A stretch of 64,000 nucleotides of DNA from Paenibacillus agri (GTDB lineage Bacteria; Bacillota; Bacilli; Paenibacillales; Paenibacillaceae): positions 1 to 64,000 of the forward strand of contig NZ_JABWCS010000207.1 in NCBI RefSeq assembly GCF_013359945.1. The letters run 5' to 3'. The number at the start of each line of letters is the position of its first letter. Position 1 is the first letter of the stretch. Of the stretch, positions 25,865 to 33,797 are shown piece after piece. A program made the position numbers and the translations under genes. The notes below the pieces were generated by a model. That model ran no database searches. It was not told where the DNA came from and saw only the letters and a program-made list of their open reading frames with translations.

Positions 25865-26089
25865 ATGGATTTGACACAACCAAGCCAGGAAAATGTTGAA
25901 TATATGATTGAAGCCATCAAAGATAAGCTGAAAATGGCTAGTGCAGCCGCCATGCAAGCTTCTGCGTTCTCGGTAGATAATTATGAGGATATTCTCGATG
26001 TGTACGAAGTCGCTATGGGAAGCGACAGACTCAGCATTTCCCAAGTTGAGGCGCTGGTGTCCGAGCTTGGACGTCTTCGCCGCAAGTAA
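25865..26089 (+). CDS. yfkK: UPF0435 protein, YfkK-like
   Basis: 74 residues from MDLTQPSQENVEYMIEAIKDKLKM, which matches the start of UPF0435 proteins. An in-frame ATG at 25838 (nine residues earlier) is closer to an AGGGA, so the start is ambiguous. Helical, soluble, with SISQVEALVSELGRLRRK at the C-terminus. Function unknown. Divergent from yyaC. Confidence 0.85.
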   Translation: MDLTQPSQENVEYMIEAIKDKLKMASAAAMQASAFSVDNYEDILDVYEVAMGSDRLSISQVEALVSELGRLRRK

Positions 26090-26097
26090 CAGCACAC

Positions 26098-26157
26098 AAA
26101 AAAGCCCCTTGTCTTGGTCCATTCCGCGAATGAGCCATGAAGACAAGGGGCTTTTTT
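26098..26157. terminator. bidirectional terminator
   Basis: AAAAAAGCCCCTTGTCTT ... AAGACAAGGGGCTTTTTT: 18-bp stem with A/T tracts on both flanks, between convergent yfkK (+) and the pirin gene (-). Confidence 0.92.
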
Positions 26158-26214
26158 CAATTAAAAATAGCAAGTAAAAATAGCAAGGTTGATTGTCCTT
26201 TAGAGGAATCCCTC

Positions 26215-26934
26215 TTAAGGAAGATCAATCAAAATCAGCTCCGCTGCACCATCACTGCCGGTCCCTCTAATGGTCATCTCACAGTTCTTGCGGATGCGCG
26301 CAGCATCTCCTGTTTTCAGGTCAAAACTGCCATCCGAACAAGATATCTCCACATTCCCTGAAATCACGAAAATGTGAGTTCTCCTGTGCTCCTGCTGTGG
26401 ATATCGCAGCTCACGGTTTGTCTCCAGCACCGACAAATAAATAGTCGCATTCTCGTTGAATCTCAGCGCGCCATCCTCACCAGTTCCAGAAGCCACCGGC
26501 AGCAGTTTGTTGAGACGTTGCTCTCGGGGATAAAATTTCGCATCCCATCTGGGGGATAGCCCGCGCTGGTTCGGAAGTAGCCAAATCTGCAGGAAACGTA
26601 CATTGCTGCTCTGCGATTGATTCTTTTCCGAGTGATTAATGCCTGTTCCCGCACTCATAATTTGGACAGTACCGGCATGAAGATCGATCTGATTGCCCAG
26701 GTCATCCTCATGGCTCAGTACCCCTGAAACCACATACGTTATAATCTCAAGATTGTGATGCGGATGCTCATGCATACCCTGCTGCGGCTTCAACTCGTTG
26801 TCGTTATGGGCCAGTAGCGCACCGAAATGCGCATTGCTGGGATCGTCGTAATCGGCAAAGGAAAAGCTGAACTCACTGTGTATCCAGTCCCTATTCGATG
26901 TATGCCTCTCTGCGGATGTGATGACTTTGATCAT
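26215..26934 (-). CDS. Pirin-family bicupin protein
   Basis: 239 residues. The N-terminal cupin holds the metal ligands HEHPHHNLEI (about 56-65) and GTVQIMSAGTGINHSE. A C-terminal cupin-like domain follows (IFVISGNVEI, DAARI). This fits YhhW/YhaK-type pirins with a mononuclear metal site, some with quercetinase activity; the physiological role is unknown. GGAGGTG ribosome site. Probably monocistronic. Confidence 0.9.
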   Translation of the reverse strand: MIKVITSAERHTSNRDWIHSEFSFSFADYDDPSNAHFGALLAHNDNELKPQQGMHEHPHHNLEIITYVVSGVLSHEDDLGNQIDLHAGTVQIMSAGTGINHSEKNQSQSSNVRFLQIWLLPNQRGLSPRWDAKFYPREQRLNKLLPVASGTGEDGALRFNENATIYLSVLETNRELRYPQQEHRRTHIFVISGNVEISCSDGSFDLKTGDAARIRKNCEMTIRGTGSDGAAELILIDLP

Positions 26935-27037
26935 AATTGTTGCACCTCCATAGATGTTGATATCTTGGAACCGTACTGGTAAATAGGCGCTTTAATTATA
27001 TATTTCTTACCCTCACTCATCCGCTGTCAATCATACA

Positions 27038-28045
27038 TTAGTCGAGATTAGACTGTAGTTTGAACACCGTCTCTGCATGCCCTACTCTCGTTCCGCCGTC
27101 ATTATAGATAACACCTGTGAAGGCTTCACGTAGCTTTTCCATCGTAGTCTGCTCACTGTAACCTAGTTGTTCCAGAATGCTGTAGACAATCAGGCCCCAC
27201 TCTTCCTCAGAGCCGTCGAGGATCTTGAACGAGATTCCCAGCCGCTCCCGACGTAGTGCGAAGCAATAGACCCCTTTGAAACCGCCTTTGGCAATGATGT
27301 TATCATCCGCCAGCAGAATTGAATCCAAGCGTCCATGACCAGCCACCATCTCTGGATGAGCATTCATGGCTGAAGTAATGACCTCAACCGCTTTACGGGT
27401 TGGTCCATCGTCAATAAGACCGGGACAGGCCATCTTCAGATAGGCATTAGCGAGTGCCGTTAGAGGGAGGGCAAATACGGGCAAGCCGCAGCCATCCGTT
27501 CCGAGCCCGATGCTCTCCGGAGCTATGTTCGCCAAGTCTGCAATCGTATCTATAATTTCACGTTGAACCGGATGACTCGGCTGATCATATTCATCCAGCG
27601 GCAAGCCCTTCAGCTTGCTATAGGACAGAATACCCATATGCTTACCGGCACAATTATGATAAATTTTTCGCTTGTTGTAGCCGCGGATGGCTTCTTCCCG
27701 ACTGCTGCGGTCCAGCGGGTAGCTAGTCGCGCAAATCATAGCCGATTCCTCAATGCCGACCTTAGCTGAGATGCTCTCCAGTGTGGACACATGGTAGCTT
27801 TCGCCCCGGTGGGAAGCCGTCATGAGCGCAATTTCCGGCGGTGTGAGGCCATAGTGCTCAGCGATCCCAGCACGAATACCAGGAATGGCCTGCATAGGTT
27901 TTGCTGCTGAACGGGTAAAGGAAACAAAGCCGGGATCCCCAGCGTATCCCTTTAATTGCCCCCCCTCCCCGACGATGGCGATATGTCCACTGTGGACACA
28001 CTCCAGCAAATCCGACCGGTATTCTCGCACCAACACTGTTTCCAT
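27038..28045 (-). CDS. L-asparaginase (Rhizobium etli type, Asparaginase_II family)
   Basis: 335 residues. The conserved FTRSAAKPMQAIP, SHRGESYHV, YHNCAGKHMGIL (invariant Cys region) and GTDGCGLPVFALPL of the thermolabile R. etli-like asparaginase family are all present, so hydrolysis of asparagine to aspartate is the likely reaction. Cytosolic. Ribosome site GAGGAG. Unrelated to the AnsA/AnsB fold. Monocistronic, 100 bp from the pirin gene. Confidence 0.88.
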   Translation of the reverse strand: METVLVREYRSDLLECVHSGHIAIVGEGGQLKGYAGDPGFVSFTRSAAKPMQAIPGIRAGIAEHYGLTPPEIALMTASHRGESYHVSTLESISAKVGIEESAMICATSYPLDRSSREEAIRGYNKRKIYHNCAGKHMGILSYSKLKGLPLDEYDQPSHPVQREIIDTIADLANIAPESIGLGTDGCGLPVFALPLTALANAYLKMACPGLIDDGPTRKAVEVITSAMNAHPEMVAGHGRLDSILLADDNIIAKGGFKGVYCFALRRERLGISFKILDGSEEEWGLIVYSILEQLGYSEQTTMEKLREAFTGVIYNDGGTRVGHAETVFKLQSNLD

Positions 28046-28232
28046 GATGTCTCTCCTCTTTTCTAAAAACTTCTATAAATAAATTCATGTTTAATTCCAA
28101 GAAACTATATAATCTTTCGGCTATCAGGAGTTGTTTGTAAAGCCGCAAAAACAGCCGTTTATGTGCTTATAATCCCCTCTATTGCGCCCAATCTGTAGAT
28201 TTCTCCGTTAATCGTTCCCTTGCTCATTTGCT

Positions 28233-28258
28233 GTTTCAGCCTATACACTAACGTTTAT
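28233..28258 (+). promoter_or_regulatory. possible sigma-B promoter of ytxH
   Basis: GTTTCA (28233-28238) and GTTTAT (28253-28258) are spaced 14 bp, with partial fit to the sigma-B consensus GTTTAA-N13-15-GGGTAT. It lies about 105 bp upstream of ytxH, which is a general stress gene in B. subtilis. Nothing else is seen in the 28046-28363 gap. Confidence 0.35.
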
Positions 28259-28363
28259 ATACCAAGTAAGATAGCTTCAGATCCCCATGAAATCCCGATG
28301 AAGGGGGCGGTATTCCCGCCTCACGATTCTGGAATACCCTATTCTGATAAGGAGTGATCGGTG

Positions 28364-28825
28364 ATGAGTAACGTAGAGCATGAAACAGAACACGGCAGCA
28401 ACTTCCTAAAAGGTGTCTTTATCGGTGGATTGATCGGTGCGGCAGCCGCCCTGCTGTTCGCACCCAAACCCGGCCGCGAGATACGCAGCGACTTGTCGGA
28501 CAAGCTGTCGCTTGCCACAGACAAGACCAAGGAGGTTGCTGGGGCCGTGACGGAAAAGACCAAAGCTCTGGCAACTACCGTAGGCGAAAAGGCCTCCGAC
28601 CTTGCTGACACGGTTTCCACCAAAGCCTCCGACATTTATACTACCGTCAGCGACAGTAAACAGCAAATCGCGGCCACCCTGCAAGACACCGGGAAAAAGA
28701 TCGGCGAGACAGTCAGCGAAGCTTCAGCCAGCGTGGCCTCAGATGTGAAAGACGCATCTAAAGATGTAGCAGACGAAGCCAAGAACGCCAAAGAAGACGT
28801 CAAGTCTACCTATAAATCCTCCTAA
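28364..28825 (+). CDS. ytxH: YtxH-domain general stress protein
   Basis: 153 residues. An N-terminal membrane segment GGLIGAAAALLFAPKPGREIR (the YtxH signature) precedes a long helical region of 11-residue LEA-like repeats (KTKEVAGAVTEKTKALA, KASDLADTVSTKAS) rich in Lys, Ala, Asp and Thr. Such proteins are stress-induced and probably protect envelope or proteins under desiccation. Start ATG at 28364 with AAGGAG. Next to the sigB cluster and possibly under sigma-B. Confidence 0.85.
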   Translation: MSNVEHETEHGSNFLKGVFIGGLIGAAAALLFAPKPGREIRSDLSDKLSLATDKTKEVAGAVTEKTKALATTVGEKASDLADTVSTKASDIYTTVSDSKQQIAATLQDTGKKIGETVSEASASVASDVKDASKDVADEAKNAKEDVKSTYKSS

Positions 28826-28862
28826 TGGATCAACGGTGAAAACCAGCTATGCTCCATTTATT

Positions 28863-28892
28863 CAATAGCCAGCTCACCGTAGCTGGCTATTG
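28863..28892 (+). terminator. hairpin between ytxH and the DUF5665 gene
   Basis: Perfect 12-bp stem CAATAGCCAGCT/AGCTGGCTATTG with a 6-nt loop but no T-run; could attenuate read-through or protect the ytxH mRNA 3' end. Confidence 0.45.
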
Positions 28893-28950
28893 CCATGTCT
28901 TAAAGGTCGATTTTAAAAAAATATTGCGGCTAAAGAAAGCGGGGAGCGAT

Positions 28951-29283
28951 ATGGGAGATTCGATGAACAGAAGCAAAACCTATGAATTGGAGGAGCATCC
29001 CTTTGAGCTGCGGCATGAGGTCAAACGGCTCAATGCGCGGCTCGACCAAATTGCTAATTCGCTAGAAAAAGCAGAATTCAAAGATATTCTCGAAAATTAT
29101 TCTAATCCGAAAAAACGGATCCTCACCAACCTGATGGCTGGCATTTCCCGGGGACTCGGGCTTTCACTAGGGACATTCATCATCCTTGGTCTGCTCGGTT
29201 ATGTAGCCAGTCTGTTCATCAATGTGCCAGTCATCGGAGAATATCTGGGTGAGATTAAAAACTATATTGATGCCAACAATTAA
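28951..29283 (+). CDS. DUF5665-family membrane protein
   Basis: 110 residues from the ATG at 28951 (MGDSMNRSKTYEL), with GGGGAG upstream; the ATG at 28963 is an alternative. An amphipathic N-terminal helix (RLNARLDQIANSLEKAEFKDILENY) and the conserved NLMAGISRGLGLSLGTFIILGLLGYVASLF membrane segment define the family (read in parts). Function unknown. Follows ytxH on the same strand. Confidence 0.75.
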   Translation: MGDSMNRSKTYELEEHPFELRHEVKRLNARLDQIANSLEKAEFKDILENYSNPKKRILTNLMAGISRGLGLSLGTFIILGLLGYVASLFINVPVIGEYLGEIKNYIDANN

Positions 29284-29328
29284 CACGCCCTGCTGCCTGC
29301 ACCAGGACTTCCGTTAAACGATTGTTAC

Positions 29329-29355
29329 GAAGCCCGGCGTATGCAGGGGGCTTTC
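29329..29355 (+). terminator. terminator of the DUF5665 gene
   Basis: GAAGCCC ... GGGCTTTC hairpin 45 bp after the stop; the T-run is weak. Confidence 0.5.
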
Positions 29356-29370
29356 GCTCGTTGACACAAC

Positions 29371-29412
29371 AAAGGGTATGCTTCTCTCCGTTCCGGAGAA
29401 TAGCATACCCTA
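29371..29412 (-). terminator. hairpin downstream of sigB
   Basis: AGGGTATGCT ... AGCATACCCT with an inner TCTCC/GGAGA stem, about 70 bp after the sigB stop. Likely transcript end of the rsbV-rsbW-sigB operon. Confidence 0.6.
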
Positions 29413-29483
29413 TCGTTCGTTAGGCAATAGCGTGCAGACGGCATCATCGATTCTGATCATCATTCATAATATCCGATCGTCAT

Positions 29484-30254
29484 TCAATAGGAAGAATTAG
29501 ACATGATCTGCTTCAGCTTCTCGGTGGCCCGCTTCTGAATTCGCGAGACACTCATCTGTGAAACGCCCAGCTTCTGAGCGATGGCCCGCTGAGATTGCCC
29601 GTCCTGGAAGGCTAGTAGCAGCACTTGCTGCTCTTGCTCCTTCAATTGACCGAGCGCCTGCTGCAAGTCCATGCGCTTCTCTACCGTTTCAAAATCATTG
29701 GCTTCCGAACTGATCAGTTCGCCAAGTGTTGCGCCGGTCTCCTCTTGGGAGAGCGGTGAATCCAGTGACACATAGTGATAACATTCCCTGCCCGCCAGTA
29801 CTTCTACTGTTTCCTCCACAGATAGGTCAAGATAGTGGGCTATTTCATCCACTGCGGGCGAACGCTCCAGCCTGATCGTCAGTTCGTCGATCGCCTGCTG
29901 AACGAGGGCCCCCTTCTCCTTGATCCGTCTCGGAACTTGTATGTACCAGGATTTATCGCGCAGGAAATTCTTCATATGCCCAATCATGCTTTTCATGGCA
30001 TAAGGTTCAAAAGGAATTCCCAAGCTGATATCATATTGCTGCAGCAACCGGATTAGCGCCATTTGACCAACCTGGTACAGATCCTCATAGAGGTCGGGAC
30101 GATTGCGAGCGATTTTGCCGGCAGCCATTTTGACCATTGGCTCGTATTTCTGAATTAAGGTGGTGGCTATTTCATTATCTTTACTTTGCTGGTATTCCCA
30201 GATCAGGCTCACTGCTTCATTCATGGACTCGGGGGGAGTCGCTTTTTCGTTCAT
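29484..30254 (-). CDS. sigB: General stress sigma factor SigB
   Basis: 256 residues of the SigB/SigF/SigG class. Region 2 (DLYQVGQMALIRLLQQYD, IPFEPYAMKSMIGHMKNFLRDK), region 3 (VPRRIKEKG) and region 4 (QSQRAIAQKLGVSQMSVSRIQKRA) are intact. Overlaps rsbW by 4 bp. Held inactive by RsbW until RsbV is dephosphorylated. The operon has a sigma-B-type promoter before rsbV (positive feedback). GGAGAAAG ribosome site. The upstream regulators differ from the B. subtilis stressosome type. Confidence 0.93.
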   Translation of the reverse strand: MNEKATPPESMNEAVSLIWEYQQSKDNEIATTLIQKYEPMVKMAAGKIARNRPDLYEDLYQVGQMALIRLLQQYDISLGIPFEPYAMKSMIGHMKNFLRDKSWYIQVPRRIKEKGALVQQAIDELTIRLERSPAVDEIAHYLDLSVEETVEVLAGRECYHYVSLDSPLSQEETGATLGELISSEANDFETVEKRMDLQQALGQLKEQEQQVLLLAFQDGQSQRAIAQKLGVSQMSVSRIQKRATEKLKQIMSNSSY

Positions 30255-30703
30255 ACTTTCTCCTCACTATAATGAAGCCGCTTGGTCAAGGTAACCACCG
30301 TCCCTCTCCCCGCCTCGCTTACTACGCTAACATCGTCCATCAGTGCCTGCATCAGGTAGAATCCCAGGCCTCCGACCTGAACGTCACTCAGCTCTTTGTC
30401 GTGCAGCGTCGTACGCTCAGCAGCCGAGTCCACGCCGTCAAAGCTCTCCCCCTCATCTTTGACAATAATGGACAATGCATCTGGGCCAACCTCAAAAATC
30501 ACATCCACCAATCCATCATCCTGCCCGTAAGCATACAGTACAGAGTTGTTACAGGCTTCCGATACGGCAACCTTCATATCTTCAATGTCCTCGTACGTAA
30601 AACCCATTTTTGAAGCAATACCATATAGATTTAATCTGACGATATCGACATATTCCGCGCTGGCCGGCAACTGGAGAACTACTCTTTGCACATCATCACT
30701 CAT
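30251..30703 (-). CDS. rsbW: Anti-sigma-B factor / serine kinase RsbW
   Basis: 150 residues, GHKL (HATPase_c_2) fold: N-box VAVSEACNNSVLYAY, G1-like KDEGESFD, G2 GGLGFYLMQALMDDV and a conserved end VVTLTKRL. It binds SigB, and phosphorylates RsbV on serine. Lies 18 bp after rsbV and overlaps sigB. Confidence 0.93.
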   Translation of the reverse strand: MSDDVQRVVLQLPASAEYVDIVRLNLYGIASKMGFTYEDIEDMKVAVSEACNNSVLYAYGQDDGLVDVIFEVGPDALSIIVKDEGESFDGVDSAAERTTLHDKELSDVQVGGLGFYLMQALMDDVSVVSEAGRGTVVTLTKRLHYSEEKV

Positions 30704-30721
30704 TCTTTGTTCGGTCCTTTC

Positions 30722-31060
30722 CTAGTGGGAATTCTCTTGGGGGGCAAAAAACTTAGCAATACCGGTCATATCAAACAGCTTCTGAATTTGCGGAGGCACT
30801 TCTTCCACAATGAATTTAACATCCATACCATGTCTGGCTTTCAGGATCGAGAGCAGAATTCCGATGCCTGTGCTGTCGATGTATCTTAATTCTTTAAGAT
30901 TAATGACGAGGTCCAGCCCAGCTTCACCCACAAGCGGCTCCATGACAAGACGAAAATCAGGAGCAACCGACAAATCGAGTTCCCCGCTTAGGAAAACTGT
31001 ACATACACTGCCTTCGGTCTTAGTCTTTGCATGAAACTTTTCGCTTTTATGTGTATTCAT
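30722..31060 (-). CDS. rsbV: Anti-anti-sigma factor RsbV
   Basis: 112 residues from the ATG at 31060 (MNTHKSEKF), with AGGAGAG upstream. STAS domain with GELDLSVAPDFR and the phosphorylation site LRYIDSTGIGILLSIL (Ser in DST). Unphosphorylated RsbV binds RsbW and frees SigB. Its phosphatase is presumably the RsbY-like protein at 37.5-38.6 kb. Confidence 0.93.
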   Translation of the reverse strand: MNTHKSEKFHAKTKTEGSVCTVFLSGELDLSVAPDFRLVMEPLVGEAGLDLVINLKELRYIDSTGIGILLSILKARHGMDVKFIVEEVPPQIQKLFDMTGIAKFFAPQENSH

Positions 31061-31095
31061 AGACAATCTCTCCTGATATATGTTTTCTTTACCAA

Positions 31096-31121
31096 TAACC
31101 CTAAAGGCATAGTTTTGAAAC
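31096..31121 (-). promoter_or_regulatory. sigma-B promoter of rsbV-rsbW-sigB
   Basis: On the minus strand GTTTCA (31116-31121) - 14 bp - GGGTTA (31096-31101), one or two mismatches from the sigma-B consensus GTTTAA-N13-15-GGGTAT, 36 bp upstream of rsbV. Indicates autoregulation of the operon. Confidence 0.72.
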
Positions 31122-31156
31122 AAAAAACGGTTATTCAGACTCTGGTATTTTCTGAA

Positions 31157-32827
31157 TTACGCATGATGAATGGACGTCCCACGCTCATTGATCAGGGTAT
31201 CCTTTCGGGAATATCGTGAAATGATCTGCTTGATGCTGCCCATCTTGAGCGGCTTGCTGATGTAATCATTCATCCCTGAAGCCAGGCAGCGGTTCTGGAT
31301 GCCCTCCATGACATTGGCCGTCATCGCAATGATAATAGCTGTTCCGGCAGACGGTCCGCCTCCACGCCGGATCTCGGCTGTAGCCTCCAGGCCGTCCATC
31401 ACCGGCATTTGCAGGTCCATAAAGATAAATTCATAAGCATGCTTCAGCGCCAGGGCCACAGCCTGTCTACCGTCTTCGGCGACATCTGCCTCATAACCAA
31501 GCTTATGCAGCATGCTGACCATCAGCCTCTGGTTGATGGGATGGTCATCCACAATAAGCACCCTGCTGCGTTCCTCTTCACTCGGGAAAGTGTGGGCTGC
31601 TTCTTCCTTCTCTCCACTGCCCACCAGTTCTCCCTCGGGTAGAGTTGCCTGGATGGTAAAGACAAACGTAGCACCCTTCTCCTCCATCGATTCGACCCGG
31701 ATATCCCCGCCCATCATCCCTACAAGGGATTTGCAAATGGCGAGTCCAAGACCGGTTCCCCCATACTTACGTGTCATAGAGGAATCAAGCTGCGAGAACG
31801 GCTGGAATAGCCGGTCGCATTTCTCCGGGGAAATCCCGATGCCTGTGTCCTTAACCGTAAACTCTACTACGATTTTATTATCCTTGCTTTGCACAGCAGA
31901 CGCAACCAGGTACACTCCACCCTGATTGGTGAACTTGACGGCATTCGCGACCAAATTGATCAGCACCTGGCGCAAGCGCGCCATATCGCCGTACAGCAAT
32001 CTCGGGAGCTTGTGGTCAATGAAATAGGCCAGCTCCAGGTTCTTTTTCCCGGCTTCCATAGCAAAGAGGTTGAAGACCTCCTGGATACAGGTCCGCAGCT
32101 CAAAGAGCTGCTCCTCCATCTCCATTTTACCGGACTCCATCTTCGTGAAATCCAGAATATCGTTAATAACGGTAATCAATGTGTCGGCACTTTTGCGGAT
32201 AATCTCAGTATATTCCTTCTGCTCCGGCTCAAGCTCGGTCTCCATCAGCAAATCAATCATGCCCACGACGCCGTTCATCGGTGTACGAATCTCATGACTC
32301 ATCATCGCCAGAAATTCCGTCTTGGCTTTGGCCGCGATCTCTGCCTCTTCCTTGGCCTTGATCAGTTCCCCATTGATCCGCTCTAGCTCCTGCGTCTTCT
32401 GCTGCAGCAGCATCGTCTGGGTCTGGTGCTTCTTGCTCGTCAAATACATATCGACAAAGCCTTCAATCTTGGATTTTAAAATCTGCGGAATGAACGGCTT
32501 CACCATATAATCAATGGCCCCGGCGGAGTATCCGGCAAACAGATGCTCCGCCTCCCTGCTGTTAGCTGAAATGAAAATAATCGGGATATCCTTAGTCTTA
32601 TCTCTGGCCTTGATCAACTTGGCGGTCTCAATGCCATCCATACCCGGCATCTGTACGTCCAGTACAATAACTGCGAATTCATACTTCAACAAACACCGCA
32701 GCGCTTCCTCGCCGGAGGTGGCTTTGACAAGCTTATATTGCTGACTCTCAAGCACTGCCTCCAGCGCCAGCAAATTTTCAGGACGGTCGTCTACCAACAG
32801 TATATGAATCGGCTCTTGAAACCCCAT
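31157..32827 (-). CDS. Hybrid histidine kinase/response regulator (REC-HisKA-HATPase-REC)
   Basis: 556 residues, cytosolic. N-terminal receiver ([13 protein letters not shown], acceptor in [13 protein letters not shown]), a coiled coil (about 125-165), HisKA with [11 protein letters not shown], HATPase with N box NLVANAVKF and G boxes DTGIGIS and [10 protein letters not shown], then a C-terminal receiver ([24 protein letters not shown]). No sensor or membrane domain, so input probably comes by phosphotransfer to its first receiver, e.g. from the RsbK-like kinase. Lies 18 bp after the CheR-like gene and 96 bp before rsbV. Not part of the canonical B. cereus RsbKYM set. Confidence 0.88.
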   Translation of the reverse strand: MGFQEPIHILLVDDRPENLLALEAVLESQQYKLVKATSGEEALRCLLKYEFAVIVLDVQMPGMDGIETAKLIKARDKTKDIPIIFISANSREAEHLFAGYSAGAIDYMVKPFIPQILKSKIEGFVDMYLTSKKHQTQTMLLQQKTQELERINGELIKAKEEAEIAAKAKTEFLAMMSHEIRTPMNGVVGMIDLLMETELEPEQKEYTEIIRKSADTLITVINDILDFTKMESGKMEMEEQLFELRTCIQEVFNLFAMEAGKKNLELAYFIDHKLPRLLYGDMARLRQVLINLVANAVKFTNQGGVYLVASAVQSKDNKIVVEFTVKDTGIGISPEKCDRLFQPFSQLDSSMTRKYGGTGLGLAICKSLVGMMGGDIRVESMEEKGATFVFTIQATLPEGELVGSGEKEEAAHTFPSEEERSRVLIVDDHPINQRLMVSMLHKLGYEADVAEDGRQAVALALKHAYEFIFMDLQMPVMDGLEATAEIRRGGGPSAGTAIIIAMTANVMEGIQNRCLASGMNDYISKPLKMGSIKQIISRYSRKDTLINERGTSIHHA

Positions 32828-32845
32828 GGGACCCTCCTAAGCACA

Positions 32846-33715
32846 CTATTTGATCTTCCGATAGATTTTCTCTACTCTGTCCAGGGGTTCGTAACTATCG
32901 CTGTACCTGGTAAAATGAATGGATTCCTTCGAGCCAAGCACGAGCACGCCGAACCGGCCAAGGCTTTCATTAAACAACCCGTGCACATGGTCTCGCAGGT
33001 CATCATTGAAGTAGATCATTACATTTCGGCAGAAAATAACATTGAATTCGTTGAACGAGGTGTCTGTAGCCAGGTTATGCTCGGCAAAAATAATATTTTT
33101 GCGCAAATAGGGCTGCAGAATCACCGAATTGTATTTCGCTGTATAGTACTCTGAGAATGCGCGGGTCCCGCCCGCCTCCAGATAATTCTTAGTATACTGC
33201 TGCATTCTGCTGATCTCGTATACGCCTTCCTTAGCCTGCTGCAGAGAACGGTCATTCATGTCCGTCGCGTAGATGCGTGCCTTGTCATACAGCCCTTCTT
33301 CATGCAGTAAAATTGCCATGGAGTATACTTCTTCGCCTGTAGAGCAGCCAGCATGCCAAATGCGGATGTAAGGGTACGTCCGCAGCAGCGGAATGACCTT
33401 CTGGCGGAAGGTCAGGAACAGCCCCGGGTCCCTGAACATTTCCGTTACGGGAATAGAAAGGCTGTAGACAAAACGTTCAAAACAGGACCGGTCATGCAGC
33501 ACTTTCTCCTGCAATGCAGATATGCTGGATAGATTCTCTGCATGGACATGATGCCAAATTCTTCGCTTCAAGGAAGGTAGCGCATAATTGCGAAAATCAT
33601 ATCCGTATAAACGATGTACCCCGTCCAGGAGCAGTTCAATCTCGATTTGCTCTAATTCGTTCTTGCCCCCGGACAATGTAGGCTGACTTTCATATCCGTG
33701 ATCCATTGCTGTCAT
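32846..33715 (-). CDS. CheR-type methyltransferase, RsbM-like
   Basis: 289 residues. N-terminal CheR helical domain, then a SAM-dependent methyltransferase domain with IWHAGCSTGEEVYSMAILL (SAM site), IYATDMNDRSL and VIFCRNVMIYF. No CheW or chemoreceptor genes are here. Its position between an RsbK-like kinase and rsbVW-sigB matches RsbM of B. cereus, which methylates RsbK to dampen sigma-B activation. Methylation of the Glu/Gln-rich coiled coil of the adjacent kinase is inferred. Confidence 0.85.
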   Translation of the reverse strand: MTAMDHGYESQPTLSGGKNELEQIEIELLLDGVHRLYGYDFRNYALPSLKRRIWHHVHAENLSSISALQEKVLHDRSCFERFVYSLSIPVTEMFRDPGLFLTFRQKVIPLLRTYPYIRIWHAGCSTGEEVYSMAILLHEEGLYDKARIYATDMNDRSLQQAKEGVYEISRMQQYTKNYLEAGGTRAFSEYYTAKYNSVILQPYLRKNIIFAEHNLATDTSFNEFNVIFCRNVMIYFNDDLRDHVHGLFNESLGRFGVLVLGSKESIHFTRYSDSYEPLDRVEKIYRKIK

Positions 33716-33797
33716 GGTTATCCTGACTCCTTGCCACTACACCATCCCAGGGATGATCTGTTTATTAATCTTTAAGACTATTACCCCAAAATCATGG

